Shown here: piece by piece, positions 17,484-26,287 of the stretch
How the letters are laid out: each line of letters begins with the position of its first letter
How positions within the stretch are numbered: position 1 is the stretch's first letter
Assembly: GCA_958428235.1 (NCBI GenBank)
Contig: CAUAFG010000003.1
Coordinates: forward strand, 62,001 to 126,000
Source: Faeciplasma sp900553675
Lineage (GTDB): Bacteria; Bacillota; Clostridia; Oscillospirales; Ruminococcaceae
Length of the DNA: 64,000 nucleotides
Direction: 5' to 3'
Notes under the pieces: generated by a model
What the model saw: only the letters and a program-made list of their open reading frames with translations
Database searches by the model: none
Told to the model about the DNA's origin: nothing
Translations under genes and position numbers: made by a program

Positions 17484-19946
17484 TCACAATCCGTTGATAT
17501 CCGCATGTACCCTTACATTGGCAAAACTGCGGTTTTTAGATGCCGCCGTCAGCATTTCTGCCATAAACGAGCGGAAATTTTTTGACGCTCTGCATTTTAT
17601 GGTGAGTGCGTATTTATGTCTGCCATTTATTCTGCCATATCCCGATTTTGCGGGGCCTAAAACCCTCAGCGGAAATTTATCATTGATATTTTGCAGACCC
17701 GCGCGCATCATCTCAACAAATTCGTTTGCTGCGCGCAAAGCGTCCGCTTCAAGGGTGGAGCTGAAATACACCGAGCAGATGTCGCAAAAAGGCGGATATA
17801 TCATCTCGCGGCGCAGGGCTATCTCTCCGGCGTAAAAGCCCTTGTAATCCTGCCGTGAGGCAAGCTCTATTATGTGATGATCCGGAACAAAGGTTTGTAT
17901 ATATGCAACAGCCTCCTGCTCACCTCTGCCGCCTCTGCCGCAGACCTGAGTCAACAGCGAAAACGTCCGCTCAAAGCTTCGGTAATCGCCTGCAAACAGC
18001 GAGCTGTCAAGCGATATCACCCCGACGGTTGTCACCTTGGGAAAATCCAAACCCTTTGCTATCATCTGGGTGCCGACCATTATATCGTAATCCCCGCGCT
18101 CAAAGGCGGAGAATTTTTCTTCGTATGCATATCGCGAACAGGTGGTATCAGCATCCATCCGCAAAACTCTTGCGTCGGGGAAGAACTTGGCAAGCTCCTC
18201 TTCTAAAAGCTGGGTTCCTAAACCCGAAAGCCTTACGCTGTCCGACCCGCAATCACGGCATTTGCCGCCGAATGTCTCATAATACCCACAGTAATGGCAC
18301 ATCAGCTTGCCGTTTGACTTATGATATGTCAATGGGATAAGGCATTTCGGACACTTTATTGCCGAGTGGCACTTCAGGCAGGTTGCGGTTGTATTGTATC
18401 CGCGGCGGTTTAAAAGAAGTATCGACTGGTTGCCTTTTCCCATTTCCTCACGGATGCGCCGCACCATATCCTCACAGAAAATGCTTTCGTTGCCGTTTTC
18501 CGCTTCGGTTATCATATCTGCAACTACCACCTGCGGAAGCTTTGTATCGCCGTAGCGGTTTTTAAGCTCAAACAGGCTGAATCTTCCGCTTTTTGCGTGA
18601 TAATAGCTTTCGAGCGACGGTGTTGCCGAAGCAAGAAGCAAAACGCAGTTGTGCGTTCCGCAGCGCTTTATTGCAACGTCGCGCGCGTGATATCTTGGCG
18701 AAGCCTCAGATTTGTAGCTTGGCTCGCCCTCCTCGTCCATGATGATTATTCCTATATCCGAAAGCGGTGCGAACACCGCGCTTCTGGTGCCGATGACTAT
18801 TTTAGCGTCTCCCCGACGAATTCTTTTAAATTCGTCCAGCCGCTGTCCAACAGACAGCCCCGAATGTATCACCGCAACGGTATCTCCGAAATACCCCGAA
18901 AACCTTGCCACCGTCTGGGGCGTCAGCGAAATTTCCGGCACAAGCATTAAAGCCGACTTTCCAAGGGAAAGAACATACTCAATCAGCCTGATAAAAACCG
19001 CCGTCTTTCCGCTTCCGGTGACGCCATATAACAGTGCTCCCGCCGGCTTATGCGCGTCTATAAGGCTTTTAACGCCCTCATAGGCTTTTGTCTGCTCTTC
19101 GGAAAGGGATATTTCCGGTGCGGGCTTGCCCTGATGCCTTTGAGGTGTTCTTAAAGCTTCGTAGCGGTATTCCTCCAAAACGCCTTTTTTAACCATGTTT
19201 GTTATTATGGTGGGGGTTACGCTCAGGTAATAGCAGGTTTCCTTAACCGAGGCGGTTTCGTTTTCGGTGAGAAAGTCGACCACCTGCTTCTGCTTGACTG
19301 TAAAGCCCTTTTGGTTGTTTTCAAGATAATCCGGCGTAAGCCTTATCATGCGAACGGTTTCGTCGCCCACCCTGCGCTTGAATTTGTCCAACTCCTCCAA
19401 AACGCCCTTTTCTACAAGAGACTTAACCACCGCTTCCTTGGATTTATCCACACCGCAGTCGATGATTTCGTCGAACTCACGTCTTGAAGATGCTCCTTTT
19501 AAAGCTGTCAGCAGGGCTTCCTCTTCCTCCGAAAGCTCCTCGTCCGGCAGATGGTTTGATATCTCGTAAACGCTCTGTCTGACTACCGAATATCCAGCAG
19601 GGACTATAGTCCGAAACGCTTCAAAAAAGGTGCAAAACGTATGCTCCTTCAGCCAGAAAACCATATTCAAAAGCTCATCGTTAACAAGCGGCTCTTTATC
19701 CACTATGCTGATAATCGGCTTAAGCCTTTCGTCCGGCTCGGGCTTTACATAGGTTCTTGTAACCAGACCGATGCGCTTTGAATTGCCCTTGCCAAACGGC
19801 ACCAAAACTCTCATCCCGGGCTTTAAAACCGGCGCGAGAATCTCGGGATATTTATAGGTATATTCGGTATCATAGCCGTAAGCAGCTTCGGAAATGGCAA
19901 CCTTTGCCGCATGGGTACTGTTCATATGTAAAACCATGCCTTTCAT
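17484..19946 (-). CDS. priA: primosomal replication-restart helicase
   Basis: The product is about 820 aa. It has an N-terminal DNA-binding domain, superfamily 2 helicase motifs with Walker A GVTGSGKT, and the zinc-binding cluster of CxxC pairs (CHSAIKCPKC ... CHYCGYYETFGGKCRDCG, about residues 520-565). Motif II reads DEEGEPSYKSE, where DEEH or DEEQ is usual. Methionine codons at the first, fourth and eighth positions are all possible starts; AAAGG precedes the eighth. It restarts stalled replication forks. Confidence 0.94.
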   Translation of the reverse strand: MKGMVLHMNSTHAAKVAISEAAYGYDTEYTYKYPEILAPVLKPGMRVLVPFGKGNSKRIGLVTRTYVKPEPDERLKPIISIVDKEPLVNDELLNMVFWLKEHTFCTFFEAFRTIVPAGYSVVRQSVYEISNHLPDEELSEEEEALLTALKGASSRREFDEIIDCGVDKSKEAVVKSLVEKGVLEELDKFKRRVGDETVRMIRLTPDYLENNQKGFTVKQKQVVDFLTENETASVKETCYYLSVTPTIITNMVKKGVLEEYRYEALRTPQRHQGKPAPEISLSEEQTKAYEGVKSLIDAHKPAGALLYGVTGSGKTAVFIRLIEYVLSLGKSALMLVPEISLTPQTVARFSGYFGDTVAVIHSGLSVGQRLDEFKRIRRGDAKIVIGTRSAVFAPLSDIGIIIMDEEGEPSYKSEASPRYHARDVAIKRCGTHNCVLLLASATPSLESYYHAKSGRFSLFELKNRYGDTKLPQVVVADMITEAENGNESIFCEDMVRRIREEMGKGNQSILLLNRRGYNTTATCLKCHSAIKCPKCLIPLTYHKSNGKLMCHYCGYYETFGGKCRDCGSDSVRLSGLGTQLLEEELAKFFPDARVLRMDADTTCSRYAYEEKFSAFERGDYDIMVGTQMIAKGLDFPKVTTVGVISLDSSLFAGDYRSFERTFSLLTQVCGRGGRGEQEAVAYIQTFVPDHHIIELASRQDYKGFYAGEIALRREMIYPPFCDICSVYFSSTLEADALRAANEFVEMMRAGLQNINDKFPLRVLGPAKSGYGRINGRHKYALTIKCRASKNFRSFMAEMLTAASKNRSFANVRVHADINGL

Positions 19947-19951
19947 ACTGT

Positions 19952-19996
19952 CTTAAGATTTGCGCCGCCGTTTTAACGGGCAGTACAAATCTTAAG
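19952..19996. other. nested inverted repeat between rpoZ and priA
   Basis: A perfect 11-bp inverted repeat (CTTAAGATTTG at 19952-19962, complement at 19986-19996) encloses a second small palindrome CCGTTTTAACGG. No T-run follows, so it is not an ordinary terminator. It fills almost the whole 61-base gap and could be an mRNA processing or stability element or an attenuator. Confidence 0.5.
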
Positions 19997-20007
19997 CTTC
20001 AAGCTTT

Positions 20008-20217
20008 TTACTTTCTTTTAAGGGAAGAATCCTCCACCAGTCTGTATTCGCCGTTTGCAAACTGCTCTACCGCGGTTGCAACCGGCTTGCGGTCGATTAT
20101 CTCCTTCGCGTCGTAAGCGGTATCAATAATTTCCCTTGCGCGCTTTGCAACGCCTATTACCAAAGAATAGGTGCTTTCGCCGTTCTTTAAAATCTGTGAG
20201 CTTGAAGGTCTTAACAT
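20008..20217 (-). CDS. rpoZ: RNA polymerase omega subunit
   Basis: The product is 69 aa. The omega pattern is visible: YSLVIGVAKRAREI near residue 17, then KPVATAVEQFANGEYRL. Omega helps assemble RNA polymerase. Its start overlaps the end of gmk by 7 bases, the arrangement found across Firmicutes. Confidence 0.9.
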   Translation of the reverse strand: MLRPSSSQILKNGESTYSLVIGVAKRAREIIDTAYDAKEIIDRKPVATAVEQFANGEYRLVEDSSLKRK

Positions 20218-20819
20218 TTTTCCAGCACTCCTTTAATTATTTCGTTATTTTTATTTACAAGATGTTTGGCTGATTTCATTATCATCATCAAATCGTCAAC
20301 GGCTTCCGAAAGATTGTCGTTTACGAACACATAATCATAGTTATTTGCAAGTCTGATTTCGCGGTACGCCTGCGTTACTCTTTTTTGGATAACTTCCTCG
20401 GTCTCGGTGCCCCTGCCCTCTAACCTGTGGGCAAGCTCATCTATCGACGGCGGAAGCATGAATATAAGCACAGCCTCTGGACATACCGATTTTACCATCA
20501 TAGCGCCGGCGGTTTCAATCTCTAAAATCACGTCCTTCCCCTCGGCGAGCTTTTCCTCTATGGGTGCCTTGGGGGTGCCGTAGTAGTTATCCACAAAGGT
20601 AGCGTATTCCAGCATACCGTCGTTCCGGACAAGCTCTAAAAAACGCTCCTTGGTTACAAAATAGTAATTTACGCCGTCGACCTCGCCCTCGCGCGGCTGT
20701 CTTGTCGTTGCGGAAACGGAGTAGTAAACATTGTCGGTTTTTTTGAAAAGCTCATTCAGAACCGTCCCCTTGCCGCAGCCCGACGGCGCGGAAAGCACAT
20801 AAAGTGTACCCTTATTCAT
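20211..20819 (-). CDS. gmk: guanylate kinase
   Basis: The product is 202 aa. The P-loop SAPSGCGKGTV is at residues 10-20, and the GMP-binding region has TTRQPREGEVDGVNYYFV. It phosphorylates GMP to GDP. It overlaps both remA (8 bases) and rpoZ (7 bases), indicating tight coupling. Confidence 0.96.
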   Translation of the reverse strand: MNKGTLYVLSAPSGCGKGTVLNELFKKTDNVYYSVSATTRQPREGEVDGVNYYFVTKERFLELVRNDGMLEYATFVDNYYGTPKAPIEEKLAEGKDVILEIETAGAMMVKSVCPEAVLIFMLPPSIDELAHRLEGRGTETEEVIQKRVTQAYREIRLANNYDYVFVNDNLSEAVDDLMMIMKSAKHLVNKNNEIIKGVLEKC

Positions 20820-21063
20820 TTTCCTCAGCCTCTATTTTACCCAAAATATATTCGGAAGTCCTTGAAGATAGTATAACGTGGTCGCTGACTGTGACTATAA
20901 CCGTCTTGGTTTTTTTGCCGTAGGTACAGTCGATAAGCGCGCCCTTATCCTTTGCCTCCTGAACAAGCCTTTTTATCGGCGATGAGTCGGGAGAAGCAAG
21001 CGCTACCACCTTATCCGCCGAAACATAGCAGGAATACCCGATATTCAACATTCCATCATTCAT
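20812..21063 (-). CDS. remA: RemA/DUF370-family regulator
   Basis: The product is 83 aa. The family core is visible: INIGYSCYVSADKVVALASPD near the N-terminus (listed in part) and IDCTYGKKTKTVI and DHVILSS further on. In B. subtilis RemA is a ring-forming DNA-binding activator of biofilm and osmoprotection genes. Its place between yicC and gmk is highly conserved. The last residues are acidic (EAEENE). Confidence 0.88.
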   Translation of the reverse strand: MNDGMLNIGYSCYVSADKVVALASPDSSPIKRLVQEAKDKGALIDCTYGKKTKTVIVTVSDHVILSSRTSEYILGKIEAEENE

Positions 21064-21076
21064 AGCATAACCTCGT

Positions 21077-21955
21077 TTACTCTATGTTCTGGATCTGCTC
21101 CCTCACCTTTTCAATGGTACTCTTTAAATCAACTACCATTTTGGTGATTGTAAGGTCGGAGCATTTCGAGCCGGTGGTGTTGACCTCGCGGTTCATCTCC
21201 TGAACTAAAAAATCAAGCTTTTTGCCGATAGGCTCGTCAAGCTCTAAAAGCTCCCTGAAGGAAGCCACATGACTTTTTAGCCTTACGGTTTCCTCGTCCA
21301 CGGCGGTTTTATCCGCGAATATTGCGGCTTCGGTGAGTATCCTTGCCTCGTCGATATTCTTGTCCTGCAAAATGTCGCACAGCTTCTGATACAGCCTTTC
21401 GCGGTATTCCTTTGTAACCTCCGGCGAGCGAAGCTCTATCTTGGCAACGGTTTCTTCGATATAATCAAGCTTGGTGAGAATGTCCGCTTTAAGACGTTCG
21501 CCCTCCCGCCTGCGCATATCCACAAAGCCCTCAAGCGCAGCAGAAGCGGTCGCCCTGACCTCCTCCCAAAGCTCGTTTTCGTCGGTTTCCGCTTTGGTTA
21601 CGGTGAAGATATCCGGAATTCCGAAAAGCCTTGTAAGAGTAATATCGTCGGTAAGGTTAAGAGTAGAGTTTGCCTTGCGAAGGGCGGATATGTAATTTTC
21701 GGCAAGCGGAGTGTTAACCTCAACGCTAACGTCCGAGCCGTCGTTAGTTGATATACTTACATAAGCTTCCACCTTTCCCCTGCTAATAGAAGCCGAGAAA
21801 AGTGCTTTAAGCTTGTCCTCAATGTATCCGTACTGCCTTGGAACGCGCGAGGAAAACTCGAAGAATTTATGGTTTACGCTTCTTATCTCAACAGTTATCT
21901 CTCTGGCTCCGAACAGCATTTTCGACCGTCCGTAGCCCGTCATGCTTTTTGGCAT
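21077..21955 (-). CDS. yicC: YicC-family endoribonuclease
   Basis: The product is 292 aa, the usual length. The start MPKSMTGYGRSK and EIRSVNHKFFEFSSRVPR are family signatures. The C-terminal DUF1732 part includes LDFLVQEMNREVNTTGSKC. YicC proteins cleave RNA. It is first in the long conserved operon, 56 bases downstream of a promoter. The ribosome site AAAGGAG lies 7 bases before the ATG. Confidence 0.93.
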   Translation of the reverse strand: MPKSMTGYGRSKMLFGAREITVEIRSVNHKFFEFSSRVPRQYGYIEDKLKALFSASISRGKVEAYVSISTNDGSDVSVEVNTPLAENYISALRKANSTLNLTDDITLTRLFGIPDIFTVTKAETDENELWEEVRATASAALEGFVDMRRREGERLKADILTKLDYIEETVAKIELRSPEVTKEYRERLYQKLCDILQDKNIDEARILTEAAIFADKTAVDEETVRLKSHVASFRELLELDEPIGKKLDFLVQEMNREVNTTGSKCSDLTITKMVVDLKSTIEKVREQIQNIE

Positions 21956-22011
21956 ACCAAAACTCCTTTATATAATAATATTAATCCATAATACTCCAAT
22001 ATATATTCAGT

Positions 22012-22040
22012 ATTATATCACATTCAATGAAATAAAGCAA
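22012..22040 (-). promoter_or_regulatory. promoter of the yicC-remA-gmk-rpoZ operon
   Basis: Minus-strand TTGCTT (22035-22040), 17 bases, TATAAT (22012-22017). It is the only good promoter seen before the whole housekeeping run, though internal ones may exist. Confidence 0.55.
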
Positions 22041-22103
22041 GCAATCACACAAAAATTTAAGATTACAGTATGGTTACATATTTTCTCAGTAAGAAAAAAC
22101 ATC

Positions 22104-22132
22104 TTGAATCACGAGCAGAAATGTGTTACAAT
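22104..22132 (+). promoter_or_regulatory. promoter of the HD-domain gene
   Basis: TTGAAT (22104-22109), 17 bases, TACAAT (22127-22132) with a TG three bases upstream. It drives the gene at 22167 and is divergent from the yicC promoter. Confidence 0.5.
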
Positions 22133-22166
22133 ATTATTATAAATTAAAGTATCGGAGATAACTGCC

Positions 22167-22769
22167 ATGAACGAGAATGCAATAAAATCAAAGGAAAGAT
22201 TTATAGATATTTTCCGCACAAACATCAAGCGCGACGGTGCTGACAAGCTTTTGGAGTTTTTGCAGTCAAAATGCGATTTCTTCACCGCCCCCGCTTCAAC
22301 CAAGTTCCACTGCGCCTACGAGGGCGGCTTATGCGAACATAGTCTTAACGTTTACGACTGCTTAAAGTCGTATCTTGAAACGGACAGAGCAAAAGAAACC
22401 TTCGGGCTTAAATTCAGCGACGAGACAATAGCCATTTCCGCCCTGCTTCACGACATCTGCAAGATAAACACGTATGTTGTAAGTATGCGAAACGTCAAAA
22501 ACGACAAAACAGGTCAATGGGAAAAGGTTCCCTATTACGACTACAACGACACTCTGCCATACGGTCATGGTGAAAAGTCGGTATACATAGTAAGCGGATT
22601 TATGCGCCTGACCCGCGACGAAGCCATGGCTATCCGCTGGCACATGGGATTCTCGGGTGAGGAAAACGTAAAGCTCATAGGAAACGCCTTAAGAATGTAT
22701 CCCTTGGCACTGGCACTGAGCATAGCCGACTGCGAGGCTTCGAGCTTTGTTGAGGAGAGAAGGAACTAA
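22167..22769 (+). CDS. HD-domain hydrolase
   Basis: The product is 200 aa. HD metal-binding pattern: H in CEHSLNVYDCL, HD in SALLHDICKINTY, then a distal GHGEKS and RWHMGF. The layout resembles the HD nuclease domain of YhaM-type 3'-5' exoribonucleases, without an OB-fold in front, so it may act on nucleic acids or nucleotides. It is a monocistronic plus-strand gene with its own promoter and a shared terminator. The exact substrate is unknown. Confidence 0.78.
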   Translation: MNENAIKSKERFIDIFRTNIKRDGADKLLEFLQSKCDFFTAPASTKFHCAYEGGLCEHSLNVYDCLKSYLETDRAKETFGLKFSDETIAISALLHDICKINTYVVSMRNVKNDKTGQWEKVPYYDYNDTLPYGHGEKSVYIVSGFMRLTRDEAMAIRWHMGFSGEENVKLIGNALRMYPLALALSIADCEASSFVEERRN

Positions 22770-22781
22770 TCCTTCACAAAT

Positions 22782-22816
22782 AAAAAGCACCGGATGTAAC
22801 TCCGATGCTTTTTTAT
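22782..22816. terminator. bidirectional terminator between HD gene and asnS
   Basis: The hairpin AAAAAGCACCGGA ... TCCGATGCTTTTTT has T-rich tails in both directions and lies between two converging genes. Confidence 0.75.
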
Positions 22817-22826
22817 TATACTAAAA

Positions 22827-24218
22827 TCAGAACTTCAGATTCTTAGGCGTTCTCGCATACGCGCAAACATCGCGGATATTTGCAACACCTGTTACATACA
22901 TCAGAAGCCTTTCAAGACCCAGTCCGAAGCCGGAATGTACCACTCCGCCGTACTTTCTCAGGTCTAAGTACCACTCCAGACCTTCCTTTTCCATGCCCAT
23001 ATCGTCCATCTTTTTAACAAGGACATCATAGTTTTCCTCACGCTGAGAGCCACCTATAAGCTCTCCAACTCCGGGAACCAGCAGGTCGCATGCGGCGACA
23101 GTCTTGCCGTCGGGGTTGAGCTTCATATAAAATGCCTTTATATCCTTGGGGAAATCTATGAGGAACACGGGACCCTTTGCAATCTTTTCGCAGATGTACA
23201 TTTCATGCTCCTTGAAGAAGTCCATGCCCCACTCTACCTTGTTTTCAAACTTAACGTCCGCCTTAAGGAGATAATCTACAGCCTCGGTGTAGGTTATAAC
23301 CTTAAACTCGGAGTTTGCAACGTGCTCAAGCTTAGAGATAAGATCGTGCTTTTCAACTACGAAGTCGTTTAAGAACTTAAGCTCGTCCTTGGCGTTTTCC
23401 AGAACGTCCTTGATTACGTATTTGAGCATTGCCTCCATAACCGCCATATCGCCCTTAAGGTCGCAGAATGCCATCTCGGGCTCTATCATCCAGAACTCGC
23501 TGGCGTGATATGGGGTGTTGGAGTTTTCCGCGCGGAAGGTTGGACCGAAGGTGTAAACCTTGCCCAAAGCAAGCGCAAACGGCTCGACATGGAGCTGACC
23601 CGAAACGGTTAAGCAGGCGTGACGTCCGAAGAAATCCTCTTCATAGTTGCCGTCGTTTCTGGTGGTTACGGTAAATGTCTCGCCCGCTCCTTCGGCGTCG
23701 TTGCCGGTGATGAGTGGAGTGTGGATATAGTTAAAGCCGTTCTTGCGGAAGAACTCGTGCAGAGACTGCGAAATTATCGAGCGGATCTTAAATACCGCCA
23801 TAAAGGTGTTGGTTCTGGGGCGCAGATGAGGAATCTCGCGCAGGAACTCCAGCGAGTGGCGTTTTTTCTGCAAGGGATAGCTTGCGTCGCAGTCGCCCAA
23901 AAGCTCGGCTTCGCTTGCGTTGATTTCAAAAGGCTGCTTAGCTTCGGGAGTGACTACAAGACTACCGGTGATTCTTACGGCGCATCCGGTAAGAAGCTTT
24001 GAAATATCGGCGTAGTTTGAGATTTTCTCCGCCTCGTAAACCACCTGACAGCAGGTGAAGCATGAGCCGTCGTTAAGGGAGATAAATCCTATTTTATTAT
24101 TGGAGCGATTGGTTCTTATCCAGCCCTCGATTGTAACCTCTGCGCCTTCGCAAAGGGCGGCATTGGGCATAAGACCTTTAACGCTTTTGTAGATTTCATC
24201 AATAGAATATTTCGCCAT
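22827..24218 (-). CDS. asnS: asparaginyl-tRNA synthetase
   Basis: The product is 463 aa. It has an N-terminal anticodon-binding OB-fold (EVTIEGWIRTNRSNNKIGFI pattern) and a class II catalytic core with motif 2 (FRAENSNTPYHASEFWMIEPE region) and motif 3 GFGLGLERLLMYVTG. It lacks the aspartyl-type insertion and matches bacterial AsnRS in length. A T-box leader was looked for in the 130 bases upstream and not seen. Confidence 0.95.
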   Translation of the reverse strand: MAKYSIDEIYKSVKGLMPNAALCEGAEVTIEGWIRTNRSNNKIGFISLNDGSCFTCCQVVYEAEKISNYADISKLLTGCAVRITGSLVVTPEAKQPFEINASEAELLGDCDASYPLQKKRHSLEFLREIPHLRPRTNTFMAVFKIRSIISQSLHEFFRKNGFNYIHTPLITGNDAEGAGETFTVTTRNDGNYEEDFFGRHACLTVSGQLHVEPFALALGKVYTFGPTFRAENSNTPYHASEFWMIEPEMAFCDLKGDMAVMEAMLKYVIKDVLENAKDELKFLNDFVVEKHDLISKLEHVANSEFKVITYTEAVDYLLKADVKFENKVEWGMDFFKEHEMYICEKIAKGPVFLIDFPKDIKAFYMKLNPDGKTVAACDLLVPGVGELIGGSQREENYDVLVKKMDDMGMEKEGLEWYLDLRKYGGVVHSGFGLGLERLLMYVTGVANIRDVCAYARTPKNLKF

Positions 24219-24259
24219 AATTATACATTCCTTTCTTGGGAATTAAGAATAATAAAGAA

Positions 24260-24288
24260 ATTATAATACTGTCGGCATAAAAAGTCAA
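24260..24288 (-). promoter_or_regulatory. promoter of asnS
   Basis: Minus-strand TTGACT (24283-24288), 17 bases, TATAAT (24260-24265), 42 bases before the asnS ATG. Confidence 0.65.
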
Positions 24289-24297
24289 GTATAAATC

Positions 24298-24334
24298 AAA
24301 AATCAGTCCCGGAACGCCCCAAGACTGATTTTTT
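24298..24334 (-). terminator. terminator of the ydjGHI-like operon
   Basis: Inverted repeat AAAAATCAGTC ... GACTGATTTTTT after the TPM gene. The minus-strand tail is T-rich. It separates this operon from asnS. Confidence 0.7.
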
Positions 24335-24348
24335 ACTATAACTGCCAA

Positions 24349-25191
24349 TCAGAACTTTCCGCCTCTTCCGCCAAACGAATGACCGGAGGACGAGTGATGG
24401 ATCGTTGATCCGCCGGAGCCGTGCGAGGATGATGTTTCCTTCGGTCTTGCCGTGCGTGTTACGTTTCTGTAAAGGTAAATATCCTTCGACTGGGTGATGT
24501 TGAAGGAGCCGCGCCTGACATAATTAGATGCTCCGCGCTGCATACCCACACTTTTCAGCTGTGCCTTCATGCTTGTAACGCCGACCAATGCGGCGATAAA
24601 TCCGAATACCAGCGAGATAAGCAGATTAGTGCCGAAAGGATAGCGCGATTTTGTGCGGGTATCGCTCACTAAGCCCTCACTTGCGTAGTCTTCGCCGTTC
24701 TGAACGTCGTAGGGCTCACCGCTTTCGGCTATTTTTAAAAGCTCGGCGCAGGAATCCGCATAGGACTTAAATGCATCATAGTAATATCCGTCCGAAAGGT
24801 CGTTAATCATTTGGTCTTCGATGTATTCAAGACCGTAATCGGTCAAAGCGGTTATCGCCTTGCCCGATGTTGCAATCTGCCATTCGCGTTCGGACATATT
24901 AATATAGAGAATAACGCCATCCAGCTCCTCGCCCACGCCGTAATTGTTCTCAAAGAAGTATTCGCAGTAGTCTTGGGTTGACATACCATATTCCGTTCCG
25001 TAGGAGGTCAGCACGGCTATATCAAGATTGTACTGCGCGCTGTAATCGTCCAACAGCTCTTCAAGTGCAGAAGCTTCGGAGGACGAAAGAAGTCCGGCGC
25101 TGTCGACAAGCCTTGGTGTTTCTGCGCAGACGGCTGCCGTCATCAAAGCCATTAAAGCCGCCGCAAGGATAAGCATAACAAATCTTTTCAT
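24349..25191 (-). CDS. TPM-domain membrane protein (YdjH-like)
   Basis: The product is 280 aa from the ATG at 25191, which has AGGAGGG about 6 bases upstream. A signal peptide (ending AVCAE) leads into a TPM/YgcG domain (about residues 28-155: DSAGLLSSSEASALEELLDDY in part, YGVGEELDGVILYI). A membrane helix near residue 195 and a Ser/Gly/His-rich tail ending GGRGGKF follow. The three-gene set matches ydjG-ydjH-ydjI of B. subtilis. Its molecular role is unknown; envelope stress or membrane quality control is the usual guess. Confidence 0.8.
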   Translation of the reverse strand: MKRFVMLILAAALMALMTAAVCAETPRLVDSAGLLSSSEASALEELLDDYSAQYNLDIAVLTSYGTEYGMSTQDYCEYFFENNYGVGEELDGVILYINMSEREWQIATSGKAITALTDYGLEYIEDQMINDLSDGYYYDAFKSYADSCAELLKIAESGEPYDVQNGEDYASEGLVSDTRTKSRYPFGTNLLISLVFGFIAALVGVTSMKAQLKSVGMQRGASNYVRRGSFNITQSKDIYLYRNVTRTARPKETSSSHGSGGSTIHHSSSGHSFGGRGGKF

Positions 25192-25201
25192 AATGCCCTC
25201 C

Positions 25202-26287
25202 TCAGAACAGCCAGAACAGCGACAGCAGCAGGAATGCACCCGCGCCGAACGCAGCCGTCAGCAAGGCAAGCCATTTGAAATAAGCGGCGTTGTCCACCGG
25301 CAGGTTTCCGACGAATTTGCCTGTCTGACCGTTCATAGCGAAGGTATACTTCTGACCGTTCCAGTCGGTGTTTAAAATCCAGACCGGCAAAAGCGCGTAT
25401 TTCGCGCCGCCTGAGCTGAGCTTAACGCTCGAACCGACCGGCACAACAGAAGAATATCCCATAACGGTGCTTCTTAATTCCGCTTCTGCCGAGGCTTTTA
25501 TTCTTTGATTTGCACGCTCGGAGCTTTGAGTTTTTGAAACATCGTACTTATCTGCGAGATATCCTGCCAAGTAGGCAGTCTGAAAATCGACCGCGGCGGA
25601 AAAGTCGTAGGGCTCTATCGATTCCATAAGGTCATCAGCCATTTTTGTGGAGCCATCCACCGGTATATGCTCGAAAGAAATGTTTCCGGCTCTGAAAACG
25701 GAATAGTGGCTGGTTTCGGTGTAGTTGTAGTTTCTGTCGCTCCACGTGCGGATACGTGTCGTTTTAAAGTTTGCGGCAGCTTCGGCGTCTGCGTCGAACA
25801 GCCAGAACGGGACGTATATCCCCCTTATCTCCTCGATATGGTTCTGATCCTTAAACACCTTTGGCAAAAGCCTTTTGCCGCTTAAATGCCTTTTAAGGCT
25901 TTCCACTGCCGCCTTTTTGTCCAGCTTAAAGGGTATAACATAGTCCGGCTTAAGCTCGCCCGAAAGGCTGCCGGTCATAACAACCGGATTGCCGCAGTAG
26001 GGACACTTTGAGGCGGCGGTGTTTTCATCCGCGATTATCTCGCCGCCACAGGAGTGACAAATATAGGTGCGAAGCGAGCTGTCCTCGCCGTCATCCCAGA
26101 CTGTTTCCTGCGAATCATCCCATTCAAGGCTGTCGGCGTCCACATATTTAAGGGCTTCGTCCATCTCCTTTAAAGACTGAACCTCAAACTCGCTGTCGCA
26201 GTATGGGCATTTCAGCTTTTGAAGCTTGGAATCAAACTCGATAGCTCCGCCGCAGCAGGGACATTTATATTCTAATATTTCTGACAT
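25202..26287 (-). CDS. zinc-ribbon membrane protein (YdjG-like)
   Basis: The product is 361 aa. Two zinc ribbons occur in the first 100 residues: CPCCGGAIEF ... CPYCDSEF and CHSCGGEI ... CPYCGNPVV. A beta-rich body follows, then a C-terminal membrane helix (WLALLTAAFGAGAFLLLSLF). Such proteins are often mislabelled as helicase-related because of the ribbon. It abuts the SPFH gene (shared base at 26287) and precedes the TPM gene by 10 bases, so all three likely form one complex. Confidence 0.78.
   Translation of the reverse strand: MSEILEYKCPCCGGAIEFDSKLQKLKCPYCDSEFEVQSLKEMDEALKYVDADSLEWDDSQETVWDDGEDSSLRTYICHSCGGEIIADENTAASKCPYCGNPVVMTGSLSGELKPDYVIPFKLDKKAAVESLKRHLSGKRLLPKVFKDQNHIEEIRGIYVPFWLFDADAEAAANFKTTRIRTWSDRNYNYTETSHYSVFRAGNISFEHIPVDGSTKMADDLMESIEPYDFSAAVDFQTAYLAGYLADKYDVSKTQSSERANQRIKASAEAELRSTVMGYSSVVPVGSSVKLSSGGAKYALLPVWILNTDWNGQKYTFAMNGQTGKFVGNLPVDNAAYFKWLALLTAAFGAGAFLLLSLFWLF

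Noticed and set aside
24219..24348. Possible T-box leader before asnS, and in the short gap before leuS
   Set aside because: No T-box sequence (AGGGTGGNACCGCG-like) or long leader is visible; the asnS promoter sits directly upstream.
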